Source: Hyphomicrobiales bacterium (lineage in GTDB: Bacteria > Pseudomonadota > Alphaproteobacteria > Rhizobiales > Rhizobiaceae). From it: 53,159 nucleotides of DNA. A program made the translations under genes and the position numbers. The first letter of the stretch is position 1. Every line of letters starts with the position of its first letter. The notes beneath the pieces are model-generated. The model ran no database searches and had not been told where the DNA came from. It worked only from the letters and a program-made list of their open reading frames with translations. Below, in pieces: positions 31,286 to 39,881 of this stretch. The DNA lies in the NCBI GenBank assembly GCA_900472295.1, contig UCIA01000022.1:1-53159 (forward strand), in the 5' to 3' direction.

Positions 31286-34198
31286 ATGCCCAACAAAATG
31301 CTGATAGACGCCTCCCACCCGGAGGAAACACGCGTTGTCGTTATCCGCGGTAACCGTATTGAAGAATTCGACTTTGAATCCCAGGACAAGAAGCAGCTCA
31401 AAGGAAACATCTATCTCGCCCGCGTAACGCGCGTCGAACCTTCCCTTCAGGCAGCCTTTGTCGAATATGGCGGCAACCGTCACGGTTTCCTCGCCTTCAG
31501 TGAAATACACCCCGACTACTACCAGATCCCGGTCGCCGACCGTCAGGCTCTGCTGCGCGCCGAAGCGCAGGAAGCCGAAGACGAGGAGAACGAGGACAAT
31601 GACGGCGACGACCGCCAGAGCCGCGACCGCGGCCGGCGCGGACGCCGGCGCGGCGGCAAGGGCCGCGAGCGCGGCGAACACAAGCGCGACGCCGGCGCCG
31701 ATGATGAAAGTGGCGAACATGGCGATGCCGGCGGCGACGCCGTTGCCGAACATGCCCAGCCCGCTGCCGAGCATGCCGCGGCCGATACTGCCGGGCATGA
31801 CGAACACGCAGATCACGGCGACAACGAAAGCTCCGACAGCGAACCGTCGGAAGGCGGACCGACATCGATCGCGGCAAGCGTCGAAGCGGATGTGATCTCC
31901 GAAGCCGTCACGGCGGCAGGTGACGAAACGCCGTCCGACGAAGCCGCATCCGCCGATCACAGCGGCGAAGCCACCTCCGGCGACAATGATCGCGGCATGC
32001 TGGAAGAGGTGCAGTCCTCGCATCCGGACGACCACGAGATCGAATCCGTCGGCGCCGAGGATGCGCTGGAAGAGGTCCGCAACCGCCGCAAGCCGGTGCG
32101 CCGCCAGTACAAGATCCAGGAAGTCATCAAGCGCCGCCAGATCCTGCTGGTGCAGGTGGTCAAGGAAGAGCGCGGCAACAAGGGCGCTGCACTCACCACC
32201 TATCTGTCGCTTGCCGGCCGCTATTCCGTGCTGATGCCGAACACGGCGCGCGGCGGCGGCATTTCGCGCAAGATCACCAGCGCCGTCGACCGCAAGCGCC
32301 TCAAGGAGGTCGTTGCCGATCTCGAAGTGCCGCAGGGCATGGGCGTCATCCTGCGCACGGCCGGCGAAAGCCGCACCAAGGCCGAGATCAAGCGCGACTA
32401 CGAATATCTGATGCGGCTTTGGGAAAACGTCCGCAATCTGACGCTGCAATCCACCGCCCCCGCCCTCGTCTACGAGGAAGGCAGCCTGATCAAGCGCTCG
32501 GTGCGCGACCTCTACAACAAGGATATCGACGAGATTCTCGTCTCCGGCGAGGAAGGCTATCGCGAGGCCAAGGACTTCATGCGCATGCTGATGCCGAGCC
32601 ACGCCAAGGTGGTTCAGCCGTTCCGCGACACGACGCCGATCTTCGTGCGCAACGGCATCGAGGCGCAGCTCGACCGCATGCTGCAGCCGCAGGTGACGCT
32701 GAAGAGCGGCGGCTACATCATCATCAACCAGACCGAAGCGCTGGTCGCCATCGACGTCAATTCGGGCCGCTCCACCAAGGAGCACTCGATCGAGGACACC
32801 GCGCTCCACACCAACCTTGAAGCCGCCGAGGAAGTCGCGCGTCAGCTCAGATTGCGCGATCTTGCCGGCCTGATCGTCATCGACTTCATCGACATGGAGG
32901 AGAACCGCAACAACCGCTCCGTCGAGAAGCGGTTGAAGGATCACCTCAAGAACGACCGCGCCCGCATCCAGGTCGGTCGTATCTCGCATTTCGGCCTGAT
33001 GGAGATGTCGCGACAGCGCATCCGCGCCAGCGTGCTGGAATCGACCATGAAGCCTTGCGCGCATTGCGGCGGCACCGGCCATGTGCGTTCCGATTCGTCG
33101 GTGGCGCTGATGGTGGTTCGGGCGATCGAGGAATTCCTGCTCAAGGATTCGCGCAGCCACATCACCGTGCGCACGCCTGCCGCAACCGCGCTCTATGTGC
33201 TCAACCACAAGCGCGGCACACTGGTAGAACTCGAAAGCCGCTTCGGCCTGACCATCACCGTCGAGGCTGATGACACGGTGGGCGTGCAGCACTATGCGAT
33301 CTTCCGTGGCGCCATTGCAGAAAAGCCGGAAGGCTTTGTCGAGGCACGCAGTTTTCCGGCCTATGTCGAGCCGGAAGAACCCGAGGACGAGATCGTCATC
33401 GAGGAGGAAGACGACGAGGTTGTTGTGGTGCAGGCCGAGCAGCCGCGCCAGGCGCAACCACAATCACAGCAGCAGCCGAGATCGGCTGAGGACGGCGAAG
33501 GCCGCGACCGCAAGCGCCGCAAGCGCCGCAGGCGGCGCGGCGGCAAGGATCGCGACCGCGAACATGGCCATGCTACCGAAGGCGCTTCCGTCTCTGCCGC
33601 AAGCGACGACTTTGCGGCTGAGGCAAGCGACGACGATGCTGCACCGCAGGACGAAGCCCCGGTTGGCGCTGTCGAAACGGTGGATGCATCCGATGACACC
33701 CAGGGCAAGAAGCGCCGGCGCGGCAAGCGCGGCGGCAAGCGCAATCGCGTTGAAGGCGGCTCCGAGACCGAAGCCGGCGAAACCGCCGACGTTTCGGTTG
33801 CCGATGCCGCTGAAGCCACTGCCAGCGAGCCTGTCACGGCAGTAGCGGTTGAAGAAGCCGCGGCTCCCGCCCCGGCCAACGACGACGTCCCAGCCGAAAA
33901 GCCGAAGAAGAAGCGCGCCTCAAGGGCGAAGAAGGCTGTAGCCGACGTCACCGCCGAAGCGGCGACAGAGGCCGCACCGGAAGCTTCCGTCGAGCCGGCC
34001 CCTGTGGCCGATGCGCCTGTCGTTGCCGAGCCGGTTGTGGCCGAAGAGGAGCCGGCGAAGGCCCGTCCCTCACGGCGCAAGGCCGTGGCGGCGGATACCC
34101 CGGTCACACCGGTGGTCTCCTCGACCGTCGCCGACGAGGCCAAGACCGAAGAAAAGCCGAAGCGTGCCGGCTGGTGGCAGCGGAAGGGCTTTTTCTAA
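31286..34198 (+). CDS. rne: Ribonuclease E
   Basis: The 970-residue protein starts at ATG 31286 (GGGAGGAAACGAAATA upstream). It begins with the S1 RNA-binding domain (NIYLARVTRVEPSLQAAFVE), which is interrupted by an acidic/basic insertion of about 170 residues (about 92-260) before ILLVQVVKEERGNKGAAL. The DNase-I-like catalytic part has Asp490 (AIDVNSGRST) and Asp533 (VIDFIDMEEN), and the zinc-link Cys591/Cys594 (KPCAHCGG). The spacings of 43 and 101 residues equal those of E. coli. The C-terminal 270 residues are a disordered Arg/Lys, Glu/Ala-rich scaffold ending WWQRKGFF. It starts most mRNA decay and processes rRNA and tRNA. Confidence 0.96.
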   Translation: MPNKMLIDASHPEETRVVVIRGNRIEEFDFESQDKKQLKGNIYLARVTRVEPSLQAAFVEYGGNRHGFLAFSEIHPDYYQIPVADRQALLRAEAQEAEDEENEDNDGDDRQSRDRGRRGRRRGGKGRERGEHKRDAGADDESGEHGDAGGDAVAEHAQPAAEHAAADTAGHDEHADHGDNESSDSEPSEGGPTSIAASVEADVISEAVTAAGDETPSDEAASADHSGEATSGDNDRGMLEEVQSSHPDDHEIESVGAEDALEEVRNRRKPVRRQYKIQEVIKRRQILLVQVVKEERGNKGAALTTYLSLAGRYSVLMPNTARGGGISRKITSAVDRKRLKEVVADLEVPQGMGVILRTAGESRTKAEIKRDYEYLMRLWENVRNLTLQSTAPALVYEEGSLIKRSVRDLYNKDIDEILVSGEEGYREAKDFMRMLMPSHAKVVQPFRDTTPIFVRNGIEAQLDRMLQPQVTLKSGGYIIINQTEALVAIDVNSGRSTKEHSIEDTALHTNLEAAEEVARQLRLRDLAGLIVIDFIDMEENRNNRSVEKRLKDHLKNDRARIQVGRISHFGLMEMSRQRIRASVLESTMKPCAHCGGTGHVRSDSSVALMVVRAIEEFLLKDSRSHITVRTPAATALYVLNHKRGTLVELESRFGLTITVEADDTVGVQHYAIFRGAIAEKPEGFVEARSFPAYVEPEEPEDEIVIEEEDDEVVVVQAEQPRQAQPQSQQQPRSAEDGEGRDRKRRKRRRRRGGKDRDREHGHATEGASVSAASDDFAAEASDDDAAPQDEAPVGAVETVDASDDTQGKKRRRGKRGGKRNRVEGGSETEAGETADVSVADAAEATASEPVTAVAVEEAAAPAPANDDVPAEKPKKKRASRAKKAVADVTAEAATEAAPEASVEPAPVADAPVVAEPVVAEEEPAKARPSRRKAVAADTPVTPVVSSTVADEAKTEEKPKRAGWWQRKGFF

Positions 34199-34236
34199 GC
34201 TTTTCAGCCAGTTGAATTGATTGCCTGATAAGAAAG

Positions 34237-34269
34237 TCCCGCGTCATCCAAACGGTGGCGCGGGATTTT
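34237..34269 (+). terminator. Intrinsic terminator of rne
   Basis: TCCCGCG (34237-34243) pairs with CGCGGGA (34259-34265) around a loop that can itself pair in part, followed by TTTTC. It lies 38 bases past the rne stop and before convergent glsA. Confidence 0.8.
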
Positions 34270-34293
34270 CGTATCTGAGGATGGCGGAAACCT

Positions 34294-35223
34294 TTAGGGC
34301 GCGAAGATCGACCAGTTCATCATCCTCGCCAGTTTTTCCAGCGCGATCGATCCCAGCTTGGAATTGCCGTTTGCATTGAGACCGGGCGACCACACCGCGA
34401 GCGACGCGACGCCCGGCACGATCCCCAATATGCCACCGCCGACGCCGCTTTTGCCGGGAATGCCGACGCGGAAGGCGAAGTCGCCGGAGCCGTCATAGTG
34501 GCCGCAAGTCAGCATCATGGCGCCGATGCGGCGTGCGCGCTCGGGCGACACCACGGAATGGCCGGTGGCCGGGTTCTTGCCGCCATTGGCGAGGAAGCGG
34601 CCGGCCAGCGCCAGTTGCCGGCAGCTCATGGCGATGGCGCAATGGTGGAAATAGACGCCCAGCGCCAACTCCGGCGCATGATGCAGATTGCCGAAGGATT
34701 TCATGTAGTTGGCAAGGGCGAAGTTGCGATATCCGGTAGCGCGTTCGGAAGCCGCGACCTCACGGTCGATGATGATGGTCTCGTCGTCGGCAAGGAACTG
34801 GATGAAGCGCAGGATCTCGCCGATTGCTTCGCGCGGCTGGTGGCCGGCAAGCAATATGTCGGAGATGACGATGGCGCCGGCATTGATGAACGGATTGCGC
34901 GGAATGCCGTTCTCGTGCTCGAGCTGGACGATCGAGTTGAACGGATTGCCCGAAGGTTCGCGCCCAACACGCTGCCACAACGCATCGCCGACATTGCCGA
35001 GCGCCAGCGTGAGGGTAAAAACCTTCGAAATGCTCTGGATCGAGAACGCCTGGTCGGCGTCGCCGGCGACAAGCACGCTTCCGTCATTGGTGACGGCGGC
35101 AATGCCGAATTTCTTCGGATCGACCTTGCCGAGCTGCGGAATGTAGGTGGCGACGTCACCGCGATCGGTTCGCTGAGCCATTTCCGCAGCGACTTCGGCC
35201 AGCGCCTGTTCGAGTTCCGGCAT
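34294..35223 (-). CDS. glsA: Glutaminase
   Basis: The 309-residue protein is a serine-dependent glutaminase of the beta-lactamase-like fold. It has the start YIPQLGKVDPKKFGIAAV, the SxxK motif in FSIQSISKVFTLTLAL (about residue 62), NPFINAGAIVISDIL (about 112), SERATGYRNFALA (about 155) and the late KSGVGGGILGIVPG (about 255). It converts glutamine to glutamate and ammonia. The aminotransferase gene ends 11 bases upstream on the same strand, so the two are probably cotranscribed. Length and motifs match the family closely. Confidence 0.95.
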   Translation of the reverse strand: MPELEQALAEVAAEMAQRTDRGDVATYIPQLGKVDPKKFGIAAVTNDGSVLVAGDADQAFSIQSISKVFTLTLALGNVGDALWQRVGREPSGNPFNSIVQLEHENGIPRNPFINAGAIVISDILLAGHQPREAIGEILRFIQFLADDETIIIDREVAASERATGYRNFALANYMKSFGNLHHAPELALGVYFHHCAIAMSCRQLALAGRFLANGGKNPATGHSVVSPERARRIGAMMLTCGHYDGSGDFAFRVGIPGKSGVGGGILGIVPGVASLAVWSPGLNANGNSKLGSIALEKLARMMNWSIFAP

Positions 35224-35234
35224 GTTCGTCCCCG

Positions 35235-36383
35235 CTATTTCAGCCAGCGCTCAATGCGCGCCATCGCCTCGACCATGTCGTCATGGCTGCCGGCATAGGA
35301 AAAGCGCATCGTGCGGTGTCCGGCCATCGGATCGAAATCGCGGCCGGGCGTCGCCGCCACATGCGCCTCGGCCAGCATTTTGCGCGCAAAGGCCATGCTG
35401 TCATTGGTATGCCGGGTGACATCGCAAAAGGCATAGAAGGCGCCATCCATGGGTGCGGCCAGAGGAAATCCGAGTTCCGGCAGGCGCTGCATCAAGAGCT
35501 CGCGATTCCAGGCGTAACGCGCCTTCACCGCCTCCAGCTCTTCGCTCGCCTTGAAGGCCTCGATCGCCGCGATCTGCGACAGTTCCGGCGGTGAGATATA
35601 GAGGCTCTGGGCGATGCGCTCGATCGGCCGCACCAGGGCTTCCGGCAGAACCATCCAGCCGATGCGCCAGCCGGTCATGCAATAGTATTTCGAGAAGGAA
35701 TTGATCACCGTCACGCCTGAGCCATGGGCCAGCGCCGTGGTGTCGGGCGCGGCATAGGCCAGCCGGTGATAGATTTCGTCCGATATCACCGCGATGCCGA
35801 GCTCTTCGGCGGTGCTCACCAGCGCCGACAGCTCGTCGGCGGGAATGACGGCGCCGGTCGGATTGGCCGGGCTGGCGAACAGCACGCCCTTCAACGGTTT
35901 TTCGCGATGGGCCGACTTCAAATGCTCGGCATGGAGATAGGCGTCCGTGCCGAGTTCGATCTCGACGATCTCGATACCGAGCGCTGCCATGATGTTGCGG
36001 TAGGCGGGATAGCCGGGCGCGGCGATGGCGACGCGGTCGCCCGGGTCGAACATTGCCAGGAAAGCCAGATTGAAGGCGGCCGACGATCCCGTCGTCACGG
36101 CGATGCGATTCGGCGCGACATCGATGCCGTAGTGGTCGCCATAATGCGCGGCGATCGCCTTGCGCAGATCAGCCATGCCGAGCGTATCGGTATAGCCGAT
36201 GCGGCCGATCTTCAGCGCATTTACGGCGGCTTCCCTCACGCCCACCGGCGCCGGATCGGATGGTTGTCCGACGGCCATGGAAATGACAGGCACGCCCGTT
36301 GCCTTCAGCCGGTTGGCCTCGGCCAGAATGTCCATGGCGTGAAACGGCTCGACTTCACCGCGGCGCGACAGCGAAACAACCAT
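35235..36383 (-). CDS. PLP-dependent class I/II aminotransferase
   Basis: The 382-residue protein has the fold-type I pattern: AVGQPSDPAPVGVREA (about 37), TDTLGMADLRKAIAAHYG (about 65), TGSSAAFNLAFLAMFDPGD (about 93), FASPANPTGAVIP (about 160), VISDEIYHRLAY (about 190) and the PLP-lysine segment NSFSKYYCMTGWRIGW (about 220). It resembles aspartate-type or aromatic transaminases of the AspC/PatA group. The exact amino acid cannot be told from sequence. It is cotranscribed with glsA, hence probably linked to glutamate metabolism. Confidence 0.92.
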   Translation of the reverse strand: MVVSLSRRGEVEPFHAMDILAEANRLKATGVPVISMAVGQPSDPAPVGVREAAVNALKIGRIGYTDTLGMADLRKAIAAHYGDHYGIDVAPNRIAVTTGSSAAFNLAFLAMFDPGDRVAIAAPGYPAYRNIMAALGIEIVEIELGTDAYLHAEHLKSAHREKPLKGVLFASPANPTGAVIPADELSALVSTAEELGIAVISDEIYHRLAYAAPDTTALAHGSGVTVINSFSKYYCMTGWRIGWMVLPEALVRPIERIAQSLYISPPELSQIAAIEAFKASEELEAVKARYAWNRELLMQRLPELGFPLAAPMDGAFYAFCDVTRHTNDSMAFARKMLAEAHVAATPGRDFDPMAGHRTMRFSYAGSHDDMVEAMARIERWLK

Positions 36384-36538
36384 TTGACCTCACTCTTTCC
36401 GTCCGATCCCGCCGCTCGAAGCCTTCAACCCGGGTGGCAGCGCCGCACAAATGCCCGATTGATGTGAGGATCACAAGTTAGCCTGTTTTCGGTGCCGTGA
36501 CTTTTCATCGTTCGCTCGCTCGTTTACCAGTGGACCTC

Positions 36539-37951
36539 ATGCTGAGCCGACCCAAATCGACGATTGCCAAATCTTCCATCGGGAAGACAGCGCGTGGTGT
36601 CGCGACGCTTCTGCTTGCCGCCACGGTCGCGGTCTCCAGCTCGGCGACTGCCTTCGCGCAGGCAGTGCCGGTCGTGCGCGATGCCGAAATCGAAGCGCTG
36701 GTGCGCGACTATGCGCGGCCGATCTTCAAGGCGGCAGGTCTCGCCAATGACGGCGTCGACATCGTTCTGGTCAACGACCAGAGTTTTAACGCCTTCGTCA
36801 CCGGGCGCCGTATGTTCATCAACACCGGCGCGCTGATGATGGCCGAAACCCCCAACGAGGTCATCGGCGTCATCGCCCACGAGGCCGGCCATATCGCCGG
36901 CGGCCACCAGCAGAAACTGCGCGAGCAGCTCGAACGCGCCAAGACAATGGCCATCCTCGCCACGCTGCTTGGCGCCGGCGCCATCGTTGCCGGCGCCACC
37001 ACCAACAGCCGCGGTCTTGCCGGTGCCGGCATCGGCGTTGCTGCCGGCGGTGGCGAGATGGCGCAGCGCTCGATCCTCGCCTACCAGCGCACCGAAGAAG
37101 CGACCGCCGACCGCTCGGCCATCACCTACCTCAACGCCACCGGCCAGTCCGGCATGGGCATGTTGAAGACCTTCGCCCGCTTCCAGAGCGCGCTGTCTCT
37201 GTCAGGCACGCAGGTCGATCCCTATCGGATCAGCCATCCCATGCCGCGCGAGCGCATCGCCAATCTCGAAGTGCTGGTCAAGCAGAGCCCCAATGTCGAC
37301 AAGCTCGATCTGCCGGCGCTGCAGCAGCGCCACGACATGATGCGCATAAAGATCGCCGCCTATATGGGCGGCCAGGCTGCCGCGACGCGGTTGATGCGCA
37401 AAAATCCGGGCAGCCTGGCGTCGCGCTATGGCGACGCGCAGATGGCCTATCTCTATGGCAATCTTGGCGCGGCGCTCACCAAGACCAATGCGCTGATCAA
37501 GGAACAGCCGAAGAACCCTTATTTCCAGGAGTTGCGAGGCGACATCCTGATGAAGGCGAACAAGCCGAAGGATGCGGCGGATGCCTATGCCAAGGCAGTC
37601 AGCCTCGATCCCATGCGATCGGGCTTGCTGCCGGTCTCGCTGGGCCAGGCGCTGATGGCCATCGGCACGCCCGACTCGCTGAAAAAGGCGGTGGTGCAGA
37701 TCAACAACGGTCTCGGGCGCGACAAGGAAAACACCGTCGGATACCGCTATCTGGCCCAGGCCTATGGCGAGCTCGGCAACGTGCCGGCGGCCGAACTCGC
37801 GACCGCCGAGGGCCATTTCTATGGCGGCGACTACAAGAACGCGAAAATCTTCGCCATGCGTGCGCAAAAGGACATGAAGCGCGGCGAGCCCGGCTGGCTT
37901 CGCGCGCAGGACATCATCAACTACAACCCTTCAGGCAAACTCAAGAAGTGA
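36539..37951 (+). CDS. Exported M48-family metalloprotease with TPR-like repeats (BepA-like)
   Basis: From ATG 36539 the protein is 470 residues; GTG 36497 would add 14. It has a signal peptide (GVATLLLAATVAVSSSATAFA), a zinc peptidase domain (about 45-230) with HEAGH near residue 115 and the third ligand in TEEATADRSA, a glycine/alanine-rich membrane-like stretch between them (TMAILATLLGAGAIVAGAT), and a C-terminal tetratricopeptide-type region (about 280-460). E. coli BepA has this layout and degrades misassembled outer-membrane proteins such as LptD. It lies 58 bases before a DsbA-like gene, so both may act in envelope protein quality control. Confidence 0.9.
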   Translation: MLSRPKSTIAKSSIGKTARGVATLLLAATVAVSSSATAFAQAVPVVRDAEIEALVRDYARPIFKAAGLANDGVDIVLVNDQSFNAFVTGRRMFINTGALMMAETPNEVIGVIAHEAGHIAGGHQQKLREQLERAKTMAILATLLGAGAIVAGATTNSRGLAGAGIGVAAGGGEMAQRSILAYQRTEEATADRSAITYLNATGQSGMGMLKTFARFQSALSLSGTQVDPYRISHPMPRERIANLEVLVKQSPNVDKLDLPALQQRHDMMRIKIAAYMGGQAAATRLMRKNPGSLASRYGDAQMAYLYGNLGAALTKTNALIKEQPKNPYFQELRGDILMKANKPKDAADAYAKAVSLDPMRSGLLPVSLGQALMAIGTPDSLKKAVVQINNGLGRDKENTVGYRYLAQAYGELGNVPAAELATAEGHFYGGDYKNAKIFAMRAQKDMKRGEPGWLRAQDIINYNPSGKLKK

Positions 37952-38009
37952 ACCTTCCGGTCGCCCGCAGCGACTAGAGGGAACCGGAACCGGCAAGAGG
38001 ATCAGAAAG

Positions 38010-38813
38010 ATGAACAAGGCAATATTGCTCGGCACGACGGGAGTGGCGGTTGCCCTTGCCATGCTGGCTTTCGGATTTGTCGCCGGCAGTCCGGAGGTGG
38101 CCAAGGCCGGCACGACGCAGACCGTCCAGACAGCGTCGGCCGACACCAAGATCGATCGCGCCGAGGTCGAGGGCATCATCCGCGACTATCTGCTGAAGAA
38201 CCCCGAAGTTCTGCTCGAAGCGCAGGAAGCGCTCGAGGCCAAGCAGAAGGAAGAGCAGCGCATCGCCAGCCTCGGCGTCATCGAGAAAGCCAAGGACGAG
38301 ATTTTCAACTCGACCTTCGACGGCGTCGTCGGCAACCCGAAGGGCAAGGTCACCATCGTCGAGTTTTACGATTACAATTGCGGCTACTGCAAACGCGCCA
38401 TCGACGACATGCACGCACTGACCAAGTCCGATCCTGACGTGCGCTTCGTGCTCAAGGAATTCCCGATTCTCGGCCCGGATTCGCAAAAGGCCAGCGTCGT
38501 CTCGATGGCGTTCCACCTGATGCATCCGGAGAAATACGGCGAGTTCCACAACGCCCTGCTCGGCGGCCAGGGCCGCGCCACCGAGGCGACGGCCATCAAG
38601 GTGGCGGTGTCGCTTGGCGCCGACGAAGCCGCGTTGCGCGAGAAGATGAAGGACCCGTCGATCACCGAGGCCTTCTCCAAGACCTTCGAGCTCGCCAACA
38701 AGCTGGCCATCACCGGAACGCCGTCCTATGTCGTCGGCAACGAGGTGGTGTTCGGCGCGCTCGGCCAGGAAGTGCTGGCGGAAAAGATCGAAGCGGCGAA
38801 GGCAGCACTCTGA
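38010..38813 (+). CDS. DsbA-family thioredoxin-like oxidoreductase, exported
   Basis: The 267-residue protein has an N-terminal membrane anchor or signal (TGVAVALAMLAFGFVAGS), a short helical region with a Lys/Glu-rich segment (about 65-100), and a DsbA/Com1-like thioredoxin domain. The redox motif is Cys124-Gly-Tyr-Cys127 (DYNCGYCKRA), and the cis-proline segment is ITGTPSYVVG near residue 235. It forms or isomerises disulfides in the periplasm. It follows an M48 peptidase gene and precedes aroQ. Confidence 0.9.
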   Translation: MNKAILLGTTGVAVALAMLAFGFVAGSPEVAKAGTTQTVQTASADTKIDRAEVEGIIRDYLLKNPEVLLEAQEALEAKQKEEQRIASLGVIEKAKDEIFNSTFDGVVGNPKGKVTIVEFYDYNCGYCKRAIDDMHALTKSDPDVRFVLKEFPILGPDSQKASVVSMAFHLMHPEKYGEFHNALLGGQGRATEATAIKVAVSLGADEAALREKMKDPSITEAFSKTFELANKLAITGTPSYVVGNEVVFGALGQEVLAEKIEAAKAAL

Positions 38814-38948
38814 TTTTGCTCACGGGCACATTTCCGCCTGTTGTGGACAGTGAAAGATCGCACTTTGTGCTCTTTCCGCGGGCGGATATGCCCATTATAG
38901 AAGGCCCAGCGCCGGCTTGAGGCCGGTGCGGGAAAAGGTCGCATTTTT

Positions 38949-39383
38949 TTGAAAACGATTTTCGTCCTGAACGGTCCCAACCTGAACGCGCTGGGCAAGC
39001 GCGAGCCCGGCATCTATGGCGGCAAGACGCTTGCCGCGATCGCTGACGACTGCAAGCAGGCGGGCGCCGCACTTGGCCTCGAAATCGATTTTCGCCAGTC
39101 GAACCATGAGGGCGACCTCGTCGACTGGATCCAGGAAGCCGGCGACAAGGCCGCTGGCATCGTCATCAATCCGGGTGCCTACAGCCACACCTCGATTGCC
39201 ATTCACGACGCCATCCGCTCAGTGGCGCCCCTGCCCGTCGCCGAAGTTCACCTCTCCAACATCCACGCGCGGGAACCATTCCGCCACATCTCCATGGTTG
39301 CGCCGGTCGCTGTCGGCATGATCTGCGGGTTCGGGCCACTTGGCTACTCGCTGGCGCTGCAGGCGCTGGCGGCACGCCTATGA
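38949..39383 (+). CDS. aroQ: 3-dehydroquinate dehydratase, type II
   Basis: The 144-residue protein is a typical type II enzyme: LNGPNLNALGKREPGIYG (residues 7-24, active-site Arg/Tyr), DFRQSNHEGDLVDWI, INPGAYSHTSIAIHDA and EVHLSNIHAREPFRH with the catalytic His. It dehydrates 3-dehydroquinate in the shikimate pathway. The start is a TTG at 38949, giving the conserved TIFVLNGPN beginning; GGGAAAAGG upstream fits a ribosome binding site. The stop overlaps the first possible start of accB. Confidence 0.95.
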   Translation: MKTIFVLNGPNLNALGKREPGIYGGKTLAAIADDCKQAGAALGLEIDFRQSNHEGDLVDWIQEAGDKAAGIVINPGAYSHTSIAIHDAIRSVAPLPVAEVHLSNIHAREPFRHISMVAPVAVGMICGFGPLGYSLALQALAARL

Positions 39384-39409
39384 CCGGCCAACAAACAGAA
39401 GGCTCGAAA

Positions 39410-39871
39410 ATGTCGATAAAGAAGACCGGTGTTGACCAGCAACTGATCCGCGATCTGGCGGGCATACTGAACGACACCAACCTCACCGAGATCGAGGTAG
39501 AACTCGGCGACCTGAAAGTGCGCGTATCGCGCCAGGCGCCAGCGGCCGTCCACGCCATCGCCGCACCGCAGGCCGGTTATGCGCCGGCAGCGCAGCCCGC
39601 GGCGAGCGCTGCCGCTCCAGCAGTAGCCGAACCGTCCAAGAACGCGGTCCCTTCGCCGATGGTCGGCACCGCCTATCTGGCGCCGTCGCCCGACGCCAAG
39701 GCGTTCATCGAGATCGGCCAGAAGGTCAAGGAAGGCCAAACGCTGCTGATCATCGAAGCGATGAAGACGATGAACCAGATCCCTTCGCCGCGCGCCGGCA
39801 CGGTGACGGCGATCCTGTTCGAGGACGGCCAGCCGGTCGAATACGGCATGCCGCTCGTCGTGATCGAGTAG
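39410..39871 (+). CDS. accB: Biotin carboxyl carrier protein of acetyl-CoA carboxylase
   Basis: The 153-residue protein starts MSIKKTGVDQ at ATG 39410 (AGAAGG upstream); an ATG at 39380 overlapping the aroQ stop is an alternative. Residues 1-45 form the N-terminal interaction region (LIRDLAGILNDTNLTEIEVE), 45-75 an Ala/Pro linker, and 78-153 the biotinyl domain with the biotinylated Lys119 in IIEAMKTMNQIPSP. It carries carboxylated biotin between AccC and AccAD in the first step of fatty acid synthesis. accC follows 10 bases later. Confidence 0.96.
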   Translation: MSIKKTGVDQQLIRDLAGILNDTNLTEIEVELGDLKVRVSRQAPAAVHAIAAPQAGYAPAAQPAASAAAPAVAEPSKNAVPSPMVGTAYLAPSPDAKAFIEIGQKVKEGQTLLIIEAMKTMNQIPSPRAGTVTAILFEDGQPVEYGMPLVVIE

Positions 39872-39881
39872 AGCGGTCCGG

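Noticed and set aside
31196..33463. 755-residue open frame on the minus strand
   Set aside because: It is antisense to rne, which has all catalytic motifs. The composition is repetitive and no family is recognisable.
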